DNA of 64,000 nucleotides from Sulfitobacter dubius (GTDB lineage Bacteria; Pseudomonadota; Alphaproteobacteria; Rhodobacterales; Rhodobacteraceae). This document shows positions 28,024-35,677 of the stretch, piece by piece (position 1 is the first letter of the stretch; each line of letters starts with the position of its first letter). The stretch is taken from positions 62,001 through 126,000 of the forward strand of contig NZ_FOPG01000001.1 of NCBI RefSeq assembly GCF_900113435.1, in the 5' to 3' direction. Under the pieces are notes generated by a model. It searched no databases, was not told the origin of the DNA, and saw nothing but the letters and a program-made list of their open reading frames with translations. The position numbers were made by a program, and so were the translations under genes.

Positions 28024-28809
28024 ATGATCGGCAGTGCGAATCTTAACATCATGATCAAAGCGGCACGCAAAGCGGGGCGTGCATTGGTCAAGGATTTCCG
28101 CGAGGTCGAGAACCTTCAGGTCTCGGTCAAAGGTGCGGGTGATTTCGTGACCAAAGCCGACATTGGCGCCGAGAAGATCATCAAAGACGACCTGATGGGC
28201 GCGCGCCCGACCTACGGCTGGCTGGCCGAAGAGGGCGGCGAGGAAGAGGGCCAAGACCCAACGCGCCGTTGGATCGTCGACCCGCTGGATGGCACGACCA
28301 ACTTCTTGCACGGCCTGCCGCATTGGGCCGTCTCCATCGCGCTGGAGCATAAGGGTGAGATCGTCGCTGGTGTGGTTTTCGACCCTGCCAAGGATGAGAT
28401 GTTCTTTGCCGAAAAAGGCACTGGCGCTTGGATGAACGAAAGCCGCCTGCGGGTGTCGGGCCGTCACCGCATGATTGAATCGATCTTTGCCACGGGCTTG
28501 CCTTTCGGTGGCCGTGCCGATCTTCCCGAAACGCTGAAGGATCTGGGCCGTCTCTTGCCCGTCTGCGCTGGTGTGCGCCGCTGGGGCGCTGCTTCGCTCG
28601 ATCTCGCTTACGTTGCTTCGGGCCGCTACGATGGGTTTTGGGAGCGTCGTTTGAAACCGTGGGATGTGGCCGCAGGCATGTTGATCGTCAAAGAGGCCGG
28701 TGGCCTTGTAGAGGCGATCCGTCCTGAGCGTAACATCCTGCAGCACGGCGAGATTATCTGCTCGAACGAGCCGATCTATTCGACCTTCGCCAAAACGATC
28801 CGCGGCTGA
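28024..28809 (+). CDS. suhB: Inositol-1-monophosphatase family protein SuhB
   Basis: 261 residues. The metal and phosphate sites are complete: DFVTKAD, the Glu in LAEEGGEE, IVDPLDGTTNF and the C-terminal WDVAAGMLIVKEAGG. It hydrolyses inositol phosphate; in E. coli SuhB also joins the rRNA antitermination complex with NusB. ATG 28024 begins 165 bases from the divergent oxidoreductase. The DUF6476-like gene ends head-on at the next base. Confidence 0.94.
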   Translation: MIGSANLNIMIKAARKAGRALVKDFREVENLQVSVKGAGDFVTKADIGAEKIIKDDLMGARPTYGWLAEEGGEEEGQDPTRRWIVDPLDGTTNFLHGLPHWAVSIALEHKGEIVAGVVFDPAKDEMFFAEKGTGAWMNESRLRVSGRHRMIESIFATGLPFGGRADLPETLKDLGRLLPVCAGVRRWGAASLDLAYVASGRYDGFWERRLKPWDVAAGMLIVKEAGGLVEAIRPERNILQHGEIICSNEPIYSTFAKTIRG

Positions 28810-29100
28810 TTATTCGATCGGGATCGTCTGACGCAATTCGCCGGTCAACTGGTCAAAGATCAGGATTTCGTCCGCGTCCGTCACCACCGCATACCAGCCG
28901 CGCCCTTGCGTGAATGCCTGGGCGCTGCTGCCATCGGGCAGGGTGATGCTGCGCGGCATGGTCGGGCCTTGATCGCTCAGACGGGTGACAAGCGCGAAGA
29001 TCAGCACTAGAACCCCGCCAATCATCACGACGGTCAAGACCGTCACCATCCGCCGCAGAAACCGCAGGTTCGCCGGTTCATCAGGGTTGTCCGTGTCCAT
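28810..29100 (-). CDS. Small membrane protein, DUF6476-like
   Basis: 96 residues with one membrane helix (VTVLTVVMIGGVLVLIFALV, about residues 19-38) and a C-terminal part of about 50 residues containing beta strands (ITLPDGSSAQAFTQGRGW; ILIFDQLTGELRQTI), probably periplasmic. It is conserved in Rhodobacteraceae, function unknown; the DUF number is from memory. Its ATG (29098-29100) overlaps the rluD ATG on the other strand, so its real start could be the internal Met at 29049. Confidence 0.78.
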   Translation of the reverse strand: MDTDNPDEPANLRFLRRMVTVLTVVMIGGVLVLIFALVTRLSDQGPTMPRSITLPDGSSAQAFTQGRGWYAVVTDADEILIFDQLTGELRQTIPIE

Positions 29101-30145
29101 GTCTCACCGCCGCATTGATTTCATTTTGGGCGATAGCCCGCCCGCCCGTCTTGATAAGGCGCTGGCCCGCGATGTGCCAGAGGAAGCGAACCTGTCGCGC
29201 ACGCGATTGGGCCGGTTGATCGAAGAGGGGGCTGTGACCGTGGACGGTGCAGTGGTGCAAGACCCCCGAGCCAAGGTGGCCGAAGGTCAGGTGGTGCATA
29301 TCTCCGTTGAGGAAGCGGCGGAAAGCCATATCTTGCCCGAGGATATTCCCCTGTCGGTGGTGTTTGAGGATGCTGACCTCATAGTGATCGACAAACCTGC
29401 CGGCATGGTGGTGCATCCCGCCCCGGGCTCGCCTTCCGGCACGCTGGTTAACGCCTTATTGGCACACTGCGGCGATGATCTCTCGGGCGTGGGCGGGATG
29501 AAGCGGCCCGGCATCGTGCACCGAATTGATAAGGACACCACCGGGCTGCTGGTTGTCGCCAAATCCGACGCAGCGCATCACGGGCTGGCCGCGCAGTTCG
29601 AAAAACATACGGTTGAGCGGTACTACCAAACGCTTGTCTACGGTGTGCCGGATGCCAATGACCCGCGTCTGCGCGGTGTTAAGGGCGCATCCTTTGAGGC
29701 GGGAAACATCCTGCGTATGACCACCCAACTGGCGCGGCATAAGACCGATCGACAGCGACAGGCGGTGCTGTTCCAAGGCGGTCGCCACGCCGTGACCCGT
29801 GCTCGCACGATAGAGCGTTTCGGCACGCCCGCCGTTCTGGCGTTGCTGGAATGCTGGCTGGAGACAGGCCGCACGCATCAGATTCGCGTGCATATGTCCC
29901 ACGCGGGCCACGGGCTGGTGGGGGATGCGACCTATGGCGGGCGGCGCAAGCTGGCCAAAGCGGCCTTGCCCGAGGACACCGCCGAGGCCATTCGCGCCTT
30001 TCCGCGTCAGGCACTTCACGCGGCTGTTTTGGGGTTTGAGCATCCTGTGACGGGCGAAAACCTGCGTTTTGAAGCCCCGCTACCGCCGGATATGGCAGCG
30101 CTGCTTCAACTGCTGCGTGAGGGGCCTGTCGACCCTTCGGCGTGA
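29099..30145 (+). CDS. rluD: 23S rRNA pseudouridine synthase RluD family
   Basis: 348 residues. An N-terminal S4 RNA-binding domain (RLDKALARDVPEEANLSRTRL) is followed by the RluA-type catalytic domain with the aspartate in HRIDKDTTGLLVVAK, VIDKPAGMVVHPA and the C-terminal GRTHQIRVHMSHAGHGLVGD. E. coli RluD modifies helix 69 of 23S rRNA; other members of the family have different targets, so the exact site is inferred. ATG 29099 shares its AT with the start codon of the divergent small gene. Confidence 0.9.
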   Translation: MSHRRIDFILGDSPPARLDKALARDVPEEANLSRTRLGRLIEEGAVTVDGAVVQDPRAKVAEGQVVHISVEEAAESHILPEDIPLSVVFEDADLIVIDKPAGMVVHPAPGSPSGTLVNALLAHCGDDLSGVGGMKRPGIVHRIDKDTTGLLVVAKSDAAHHGLAAQFEKHTVERYYQTLVYGVPDANDPRLRGVKGASFEAGNILRMTTQLARHKTDRQRQAVLFQGGRHAVTRARTIERFGTPAVLALLECWLETGRTHQIRVHMSHAGHGLVGDATYGGRRKLAKAALPEDTAEAIRAFPRQALHAAVLGFEHPVTGENLRFEAPLPPDMAALLQLLREGPVDPSA

Positions 30146-30234
30146 CCCCGCCACCCCAAGGAACCACCCAGGCACGGGTTACGTTTTATTCACAGAAGCT
30201 GTGCAATCTTGAACAAAAGCGTGAACGCTTCTGT

Positions 30235-30264
30235 CTTGAAAGCACGAAGGGGGCCGCCCATATT
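30235..30264 (+). promoter_or_regulatory. Heat-shock (sigma32-type) promoter upstream of rpoH
   Basis: CTTGAAAG (30235-30242) and CCCATATT (30257-30264), 14 bases apart, fit the sigma32 consensus CTTGAAA / CCCATNT almost perfectly. It lies 55 bases before the rpoH start. An adjacent palindrome AAGCGT-GA-ACGCTT (30217-30230) may be a further regulator site. Confidence 0.8.
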
Positions 30265-30318
30265 GCATGTTAAGCGAAATAACATAGGCCTCGGTCAAAC
30301 TGAGGAAAGGGACAAGAC

Positions 30319-31215
30319 ATGGCAAATTATGCAAATCTGCCCGCACCAACACCAGAAGGCGGGCTGAACCGCTATATGCAAGAGATCCGCAAGTTCCCCC
30401 TGCTGGAGCCTGAGGAAGAGTACATGTTGGCCAAACGTTGGGTCGAAGAACAAGACACCGAAGCGGCCCACAGGATGGTGACATCTCACCTCCGTCTCGC
30501 TGCAAAAATCGCGATGGGATATCGGGGCTATGGTCTGCCGCAGGCCGAGGTGATCTCGGAAGCGAACGTTGGCCTGATGCAAGCTGTTAAGCGTTTCGAT
30601 CCGGAGAAGGGCTTCCGCCTTGCCACCTATGCGATGTGGTGGATCCGCGCGTCGATCCAGGAATATATCCTGCGGTCGTGGTCGCTGGTGAAACTAGGCA
30701 CGACATCGGGTCAGAAGAAACTGTTTTTCAACCTGCGCAAAGCCAAGAACAAGATCGGCGCGCTGGAAGAAGGTGATCTGCGTCCTGAAAATGTGGCAGA
30801 GATCGCTACCCAATTGGGTGTGACCGAAGCCGAAGTCGTTTCCATGAACCGTCGGATGTCGGGCGGCGATGCATCTTTGAATGCCACTGTCGGTTCCGAA
30901 GGCGAAGGAACGATGCAGTGGCAGGATTGGTTGGAAGATGAAGATGCCGACCAAGCGGGCGACTACGCTGAGCGGGATGAACTGGAAACCCGTCGTGAGA
31001 TGTTGGCCGAAGCACTGGATGTGCTGAACGACCGTGAGAAAGACATTCTGACCCAACGCCGCCTGTCTGATGAGACGGTCACATTGGAAGATCTTTCTTC
31101 TCAATATGATGTCAGCCGCGAACGTATTCGCCAGATCGAAGTCCGCGCTTTTGAAAAGCTGCAAAAGCGGATGCGCGACTTGGCAAAAGAAAAGGGCATG
31201 ATGGCCGCCTCTTAA
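30319..31215 (+). CDS. rpoH: RNA polymerase heat-shock sigma factor RpoH (RpoHI type)
   Basis: 298 residues. Sigma regions 2 (HLRLAAKIAMGYRGYGLP; YAMWWIRASIQEYILRSWSLV) and 4 ([23 protein letters not shown]) are intact. The RpoH box QKKLFFNLRKAK, the hallmark of heat-shock sigma factors, is present. It closely resembles RpoHI of Rhodobacter (start MANYANLPAPTPEGGLNRY). The sigma32-type promoter upstream points to autoregulation. ATG 30319 follows GAGGAAAGGG. A terminator follows the stop. Confidence 0.96.
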   Translation: MANYANLPAPTPEGGLNRYMQEIRKFPLLEPEEEYMLAKRWVEEQDTEAAHRMVTSHLRLAAKIAMGYRGYGLPQAEVISEANVGLMQAVKRFDPEKGFRLATYAMWWIRASIQEYILRSWSLVKLGTTSGQKKLFFNLRKAKNKIGALEEGDLRPENVAEIATQLGVTEAEVVSMNRRMSGGDASLNATVGSEGEGTMQWQDWLEDEDADQAGDYAERDELETRREMLAEALDVLNDREKDILTQRRLSDETVTLEDLSSQYDVSRERIRQIEVRAFEKLQKRMRDLAKEKGMMAAS

Positions 31216-31240
31216 GCCGCCTTCGCCTATGATGCATTAA

Positions 31241-31267
31241 GCCCCGTTCTATTGAGCGGGGCTTTTG
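31241..31267 (+). terminator. Rho-independent terminator of rpoH
   Basis: GCCCCGTT (31241-31248), loop CTATTG, AGCGGGGC (31255-31262) with one G-T pair, then TTTT. It lies 26 bases after the rpoH stop. Confidence 0.88.
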
Positions 31268-31276
31268 CGTGGCGAC

Positions 31277-31930
31277 CTAGCTCGGCTGAGAAAGCCTGCC
31301 TTCGATCACGGCGATCTGCGCAAAACCTTCGGCCAATGTAGCGGTCTTCATTGTACGTGCAGCGGATTGAAGAAGCTCGCGCAGGTGAGCTGCTTGGTGC
31401 TCAGGCGCGGTGGCCAGATCAAGTATGCTCCACCTGATCAAACGCCAGTACGCGGCGCGGAAAGCATCGCTGAGGATCGGGTTTTCGATCATGTCCGCTA
31501 AGGCTGCCAGAAGCCGGGCGCGTATGTCAAAGAAGTCTTCGGCGCGGTTCAGTTCGCAAATATCCATCATCCCCAGTATCCCGACAATTGACATGAAATG
31601 CACAGGCGGCACGGGGTGAGGGGGTGCGCATTTGGCCGCAGCCTCAATAATCGCCACGGCGGCGCGGATGTCGTCGGCGCGCGTGGCGTCTTCTAATGGG
31701 GTGATAACCGAACCGACACCGGATTTCACCGCGATCATACGCTCATAGGCGAGCCGTTGAAGCGCTTGCCGGATGGGCGTGCGCGAAACGCCAAAGCGCT
31801 GTGCCAAGGCGACTTCGTGCAGCATCCCGTCTTCGATACCGCGGTTCAGGCAGATGTCTGCGCGCAGCGTTTCGGCAATTGCTTGGCTTGATTTGGCCTG
31901 GTTCAACTTCGCCTCACGTCTCGGGTTCAA
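31277..31930 (-). CDS. GntR family transcriptional regulator (FadR subfamily)
   Basis: 217 residues. The N-terminal winged helix (VALAQRFGVSRTPIRQALQRLAYERM, positions about 40-65) is typical of GntR; the C-terminal part is a helical FCD-like effector domain. The start is probably TTG 31930; a second TTG at 31906 has GAGG 5 bases upstream and could be the real one. It faces a divergent phosphatase gene across an AT-rich gap that contains AACATGTATACA (31949-31960), a GntR-like operator that recurs at 32661-32672. Confidence 0.85.
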   Translation of the reverse strand: MNPRREAKLNQAKSSQAIAETLRADICLNRGIEDGMLHEVALAQRFGVSRTPIRQALQRLAYERMIAVKSGVGSVITPLEDATRADDIRAAVAIIEAAAKCAPPHPVPPVHFMSIVGILGMMDICELNRAEDFFDIRARLLAALADMIENPILSDAFRAAYWRLIRWSILDLATAPEHQAAHLRELLQSAARTMKTATLAEGFAQIAVIEGRLSQPS

Positions 31931-31948
31931 TCGCGTTCTTGCTTAATT

Positions 31949-31960
31949 AACATGTATACA
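31949..31960. promoter_or_regulatory. Candidate GntR operator, copy 1
   Basis: AACATGTATACA lies between the divergent GntR and phosphatase genes. The core ATGTATACA is near palindromic, like many FadR-subfamily operators. An identical 12-mer is at 32661-32672. Confidence 0.6.
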
Positions 31961-31998
31961 GGTATTGATGCGAATATTCAACTTATTCGGATTTCACT

Positions 31999-32538
31999 AT
32001 GCCAATAGATACGCCTTGTTTTGATGCTGAAGGCACCTCAATCCGCGCTGTCATCCCAACCCCGCGGGGCGGGTATTTAGCGATGACCGGTTTTCCCGGG
32101 CTCCTAACAGAGGTGGATGGCACGCCCTATCTCGACCCGCAACAGATGACGGAAACCCTCGAAGGACTGCGCAATGTGGGCGCCAGACAATTGCTTGTCT
32201 TAACGGAAGAAGCAGAGCTGCCAGAGGGTGCTTTCCCGTTAATTAAAGTTATTTCTCAGCGGGTTGGACTGGATGTATATTTTTCCGAAATTATCGATTT
32301 CCACGTGCCGGGGGATGCATTCCTAAGTGAATGGCCCGCCCACAGAACCCGATTTGAGCGTGCGCTGGATGCGGGAGAGACCGTTGCACTGTCTTGTCAA
32401 TATGGGGCAGGGCGCAGCGGGCTTGTTGCGGCATGGTTGCTGATGGGGGCTGGCCTTCCCGCTGCTAAAGCTATCGCTTGGTTCGAAATCACTTCTCTGA
32501 GGCAATCGAGAACCAGCTTCAGGAAGACTGGCTGTTAG
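31999..32538 (+). CDS. Dual-specificity phosphatase-like protein, C-terminus frameshifted
   Basis: 179 residues as read. It carries the CX5R phosphatase signature CQYGAGRSG near residue 133 and an upstream general-acid region (IIDFHVPGD), as in the CDKN3-like dual-specificity group. The end is aberrant: after AAKAIA the frame reads WFEITSLRQ, whereas the -1 frame continues as LVRNHFSEAIENQLQEDWLLEQ, the conserved end of this family (VRxxxxxAIE). A single missing base at about 32476-32478 explains it; the restored gene would end at 32555. It is either a recent mutation or a sequence error. It may belong to the GntR regulon. Confidence 0.8.
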   Translation: MPIDTPCFDAEGTSIRAVIPTPRGGYLAMTGFPGLLTEVDGTPYLDPQQMTETLEGLRNVGARQLLVLTEEAELPEGAFPLIKVISQRVGLDVYFSEIIDFHVPGDAFLSEWPAHRTRFERALDAGETVALSCQYGAGRSGLVAAWLLMGAGLPAAKAIAWFEITSLRQSRTSFRKTGC

Positions 32539-32660
32539 AGCAGGAAAAAGGTTAATAAAACGTTTATTTGCATAGGTTTCAGCGCAGAATATCGTGAAAC
32601 TATGGTATCGCCCCATTCCCGGCCAATTATCGCCTTATTCTTGCCTTAATTGGGCTCGAC

Positions 32661-32673
32661 AACATGTATACAT
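32661..32673. promoter_or_regulatory. Candidate GntR operator, copy 2
   Basis: AACATGTATACAT includes the perfect palindrome ATGTATACAT (32664-32673). It lies in the 205-base gap after the phosphatase and 88 bases before the unknown gene at 32761, and its first 12 bases equal copy 1. Confidence 0.6.
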
Positions 32674-32760
32674 CTTGGGCGGCCTTGGTTCCATTGAGGC
32701 AAAGCGACTGCTCATAAGAAGGGAAGATATAACAAACGACGCTTGAGAGAAGGATCAGAC

Positions 32761-33147
32761 ATGCACAACCGCCCCACCGTACAAGATTCATCTGTCCCCA
32801 TCATGCCTCTTACCGCAGGTGACATCATCCGGCGCAGACGCACCTTTGATCCCGTTGACGTTTTCCATACTTCCTGTGAAGCCCCTGTGCCTTATACCGT
32901 TTCTGAGGCGCGTTTTCGCAAGGTTCATTACGCTCGCGATTTCGGCAGAGTCGAGGCGATGGTCGAAGTGACCTACATGCGCCATCCGTCTGAGCCGCCC
33001 CGCACCGTCTGCCTTCGGGCAAGCGTGTCATTGGGTGGTAGCGGCCAGCGCAAAGACTTGCGCCAAAGGCTGATCCAAAGCGCCGTTAACCTATCCGTCC
33101 TTTTCGACCGTCTCAACAGAGGAGATATCACCCTGCGTGCTGCTTAG
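32761..33147 (+). CDS. Protein of unknown function downstream of the GntR-type operator
   Basis: 128 residues, basic, no signal peptide or membrane segment. Residues about 30-130 show alternating strands (EARFRKVHYARDFGRVEAM; RTVCLRASVSLGGSG) and a C-terminal helix (LRQRLIQSAVNLSVLF). I recognise no domain. ATG 32761 has AAGGA 8 bases upstream; a TTG at 32743 is an alternative. It is followed by a strong terminator, so it is a single-gene unit. Confidence 0.68.
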   Translation: MHNRPTVQDSSVPIMPLTAGDIIRRRRTFDPVDVFHTSCEAPVPYTVSEARFRKVHYARDFGRVEAMVEVTYMRHPSEPPRTVCLRASVSLGGSGQRKDLRQRLIQSAVNLSVLFDRLNRGDITLRAA

Positions 33148-33171
33148 CGCAACGCCCCATGCCTAGCGACT

Positions 33172-33198
33172 GCACCCCCATTTGGGGGTGCTTTTTTT
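33172..33198 (+). terminator. Rho-independent terminator after the unknown gene at 32761
   Basis: GCACCCCC-ATTT-GGGGGTGC (33172-33191) followed by seven Ts. It is a canonical strong terminator 24 bases after the stop. The following 246 bases to the DksA-like gene contain nothing else I can support. Confidence 0.92.
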
Positions 33199-33444
33199 AT
33201 GGGGGTAGGGTCATCTGAGAGACGATGTCGACTGGCGCAAAGTTAAGAATGTCCATTGATCTCCGACAAACCACCGCGCGCAGCCCGGCGAGGATGATCT
33301 TGATAATGCGGAGGGGCCGCCCCATCTCTTGAAATAGCAGCGGGCGAGCTTTGCGTTTGGCGTGAATAAATGCGTGACGTGACGGGCGCTGGACCCATAT
33401 CAAAGACAATCAACCGACAAATTTCCCCGATAGGAGGGTGTGAC

Positions 33445-33714
33445 ATGGCTGGTGGATGGGCGCGCGATGGCGCGGTAAGTGAACAGATTGAGGCGTCGAT
33501 CTCAGACGAGTTGGCGCGGATGAAGGCGCGGCGCGCGCAGGTGGGCGAAAGCCTGACCCATTGTGCCGAATGCGAAGAACCGATCCCAGAAGCGCGTCGC
33601 ATCGCGTTGCCCGGGGTGAAGCTGTGTATCGACTGCGTACGCGAGCGCGACGGCCAGCATCAGATGCGCGGCGGAATTAACCGGCGCGGATCGAAAGATA
33701 GTCAGCTGAAGTGA
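33445..33714 (+). CDS. DksA/TraR family C4 zinc-finger protein
   Basis: 89 residues, of the short YbiI type. The C4 zinc finger is complete (CAEC near residue 39 and CIDC near residue 61) with PEARRIALPGVKL between. The coiled coil is too short for full DksA, so it may modulate RNA polymerase in another way or not at all. ATG 33445 has AGGAGGG 6 bases upstream; the same frame is open further left from 33370 without a ribosome site. Confidence 0.88.
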   Translation: MAGGWARDGAVSEQIEASISDELARMKARRAQVGESLTHCAECEEPIPEARRIALPGVKLCIDCVRERDGQHQMRGGINRRGSKDSQLK

Positions 33715-33754
33715 GGTTAGCCTTGAGCGCAGCAGATAGGGCGCCTGGGGGGTG

Positions 33755-33780
33755 AAGAGGGCCGCTTAGACGGCCCTCTT
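33755..33780. terminator. Bidirectional terminator between the DksA-like gene and pepF
   Basis: AAGAGGGCCG (33755-33764), loop CTTAGA, CGGCCCTCTT (33771-33780): a perfect 10-bp stem in the gap between convergent genes. The flanking A and T bases are short, so termination would be modest in either direction. Confidence 0.7.
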
Positions 33781-33803
33781 GCATCGATAACAGCGGCTTG
33801 GCG

Positions 33804-35621
33804 TTACTCCATCGACTCAAGCTCATCAATCATGTCAGAAATCATCGAAAGCCCCTTGTCCCAAAATGCCGGGTCAGATGCATCAAGCCCGAAGGGGGCC
33901 AGAAGCTCTTTGTGGTGCTTTGATCCGCCTGCTTTGAGCAGGTCGAAGTATTTGTCCTCAAAGCCTTCTTCACCCTCTGCGTAAACCGCATATAGCGCAT
34001 TCACCAGCCCGTCGCCAAAGGCATAGGCATAGACGTAGAAAGGCGAGTGGACGAAGTGCGGGATATAGGCCCAGAAGGTCTCATACCCCTCCATATATTC
34101 GAATGCTGGCCCGAGGCTCTCGGCCTGCACAGACATCCACAGGGCATTGATGTCGTCGGGGGTGAGCTCTCCGCTGCGGCGCGCCTCGTGCAGTTTGCAT
34201 TCAAAGTCGTAAAAGGCGATCTGGCGTACGACCGTGTTGATCATGTCCTCAACCTTGCCCGCCAGCAACACTTTGCGTTCCGCTTGGGTTTCGGCTTTGT
34301 CTAGCATCTTGCGGAAGGTCAGCATCTCACCAAAGACAGAGGCCGTTTCGGCCAAGGTCAATGGGGTGGATGACAGCATCTCGCCCTGATCAGCGGCCAG
34401 AACTTGGTGCACGCCGTGGCCCAACTCATGCGCAAGCGTCATCACGTCGCGCGGTTTGCCTAAGTAGTTCAGCATCACATAGGGGTGGACGTTGGTCACT
34501 GTCGGATGCGCGAAAGCGCCGGGTGCCTTGCCCGGTTTGACGCCTGCGTCAATCCAGCCTTTGGTGAAGAATGGCTTCGCAATATCGCCCATACGCGGAT
34601 CAAAGGCGGAATAGGCCTCCATCACGATGCCCTCGGCCTGCGCCCAATCGACGATCTTGGGGTCTTCCATTGGCAGTGGCGCGTTTCGGTCCCAGACCTG
34701 CATGACGTCCAGCCCCAGCCATTTACGCTTCAACTCATAGTAACGGTGGCTCAGCTTTGGGTAGGCCTCAACAACCGCATTGCGCAGTGCTTCTACAACT
34801 TCTGGCTCAACATGGTTGCTCAGGTGGCGACCCGTTTGCGGTGTCTCCATCCCGCGCCAGCGATCCAGCACTTCTTTCTCTTTCACCTGCGTGTTGTGCA
34901 CACGGGCGAAGGTGCGGATGTTGTTGCCCAACACCTCGGCCAGTTCGCGCGCACCGGCTTCGCGCTTGGCGCGGTCGGGATCGGTCAGCAGGTTCAGCGT
35001 GCCTTCGATGGTGAGCGTCTCGCCGTCGACCTCGAACTCTAGCCCTGCGATGGTCTCGTCGAACATCCGCTCCCATGCGTCGCCGACGACGCCGAGGTCG
35101 TGCAGGAATTTTTCCATCTCATCGGACAGTTGGTAAGGTTTCATCGCGCGAATGCGATCAAAAACGGGCTTATAGCGCGCGAGATCGGGGTCTTGGTTGA
35201 GCAGATCGGCGAGATGCGAATCCGGCAGTTTGTTTAACTCCAACGTAAAGAACACCAGCGGAGTGGTGTAATCGGTGATCTTTTCCTGCATGTCGGACAT
35301 GAACTTGGCGCGGCCCGAGTCCGTGGTCTGCTGGTAATAGCGCAGCCCCGCATAGGACATGATGCGCCCGGCGATCTGATTAATCTTTTCGTTGCGCAGC
35401 ACACAGTCCAGCAGCCCTTTGGCGTCTAGCCCGGCCAAATTGCCTTCGTAGTCGGTGGCAAAGCTTGCACAAGCTTCTTCCAGCCAATCGAGATCGCGTT
35501 TAAGTTCGGGCGCATCTTCGGCGGTGTAAAGGTCGCTCAGATCCCATTCCGGCAGATCGCCGAGGTCCTTGCCCCCGGCGCTGGCGTTGGCATCGTGAAG
35601 CGGGAAGGGAAGCTGAAACAT
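33804..35621 (-). CDS. pepF: M3 family oligoendopeptidase F
   Basis: 605 residues. The zinc-metallopeptidase motif HELGHGVHQ is in the last third (about residue 395), with the downstream glutamate in LAETASVFGEML. The N-terminal helical lid (about 60-250) is of the PepF type. It degrades short peptides in the cytoplasm. ATG 35621 is preceded by GAGGT. It stands alone, upstream of the ligase gene on the same strand. Confidence 0.95.
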   Translation of the reverse strand: MFQLPFPLHDANASAGGKDLGDLPEWDLSDLYTAEDAPELKRDLDWLEEACASFATDYEGNLAGLDAKGLLDCVLRNEKINQIAGRIMSYAGLRYYQQTTDSGRAKFMSDMQEKITDYTTPLVFFTLELNKLPDSHLADLLNQDPDLARYKPVFDRIRAMKPYQLSDEMEKFLHDLGVVGDAWERMFDETIAGLEFEVDGETLTIEGTLNLLTDPDRAKREAGARELAEVLGNNIRTFARVHNTQVKEKEVLDRWRGMETPQTGRHLSNHVEPEVVEALRNAVVEAYPKLSHRYYELKRKWLGLDVMQVWDRNAPLPMEDPKIVDWAQAEGIVMEAYSAFDPRMGDIAKPFFTKGWIDAGVKPGKAPGAFAHPTVTNVHPYVMLNYLGKPRDVMTLAHELGHGVHQVLAADQGEMLSSTPLTLAETASVFGEMLTFRKMLDKAETQAERKVLLAGKVEDMINTVVRQIAFYDFECKLHEARRSGELTPDDINALWMSVQAESLGPAFEYMEGYETFWAYIPHFVHSPFYVYAYAFGDGLVNALYAVYAEGEEGFEDKYFDLLKAGGSKHHKELLAPFGLDASDPAFWDKGLSMISDMIDELESME

Positions 35622-35677
35622 CGGTGTACCTCATTTGCGTTTTGTCACATCTATGCCTCCGGGCGGGCCGGAACAAC

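Noticed and set aside
27859..28746. Long minus-strand extension upstream of the oxidoreductase
   Set aside because: It is the antisense of suhB; the codon pattern and lack of similarity mark it as a shadow frame.
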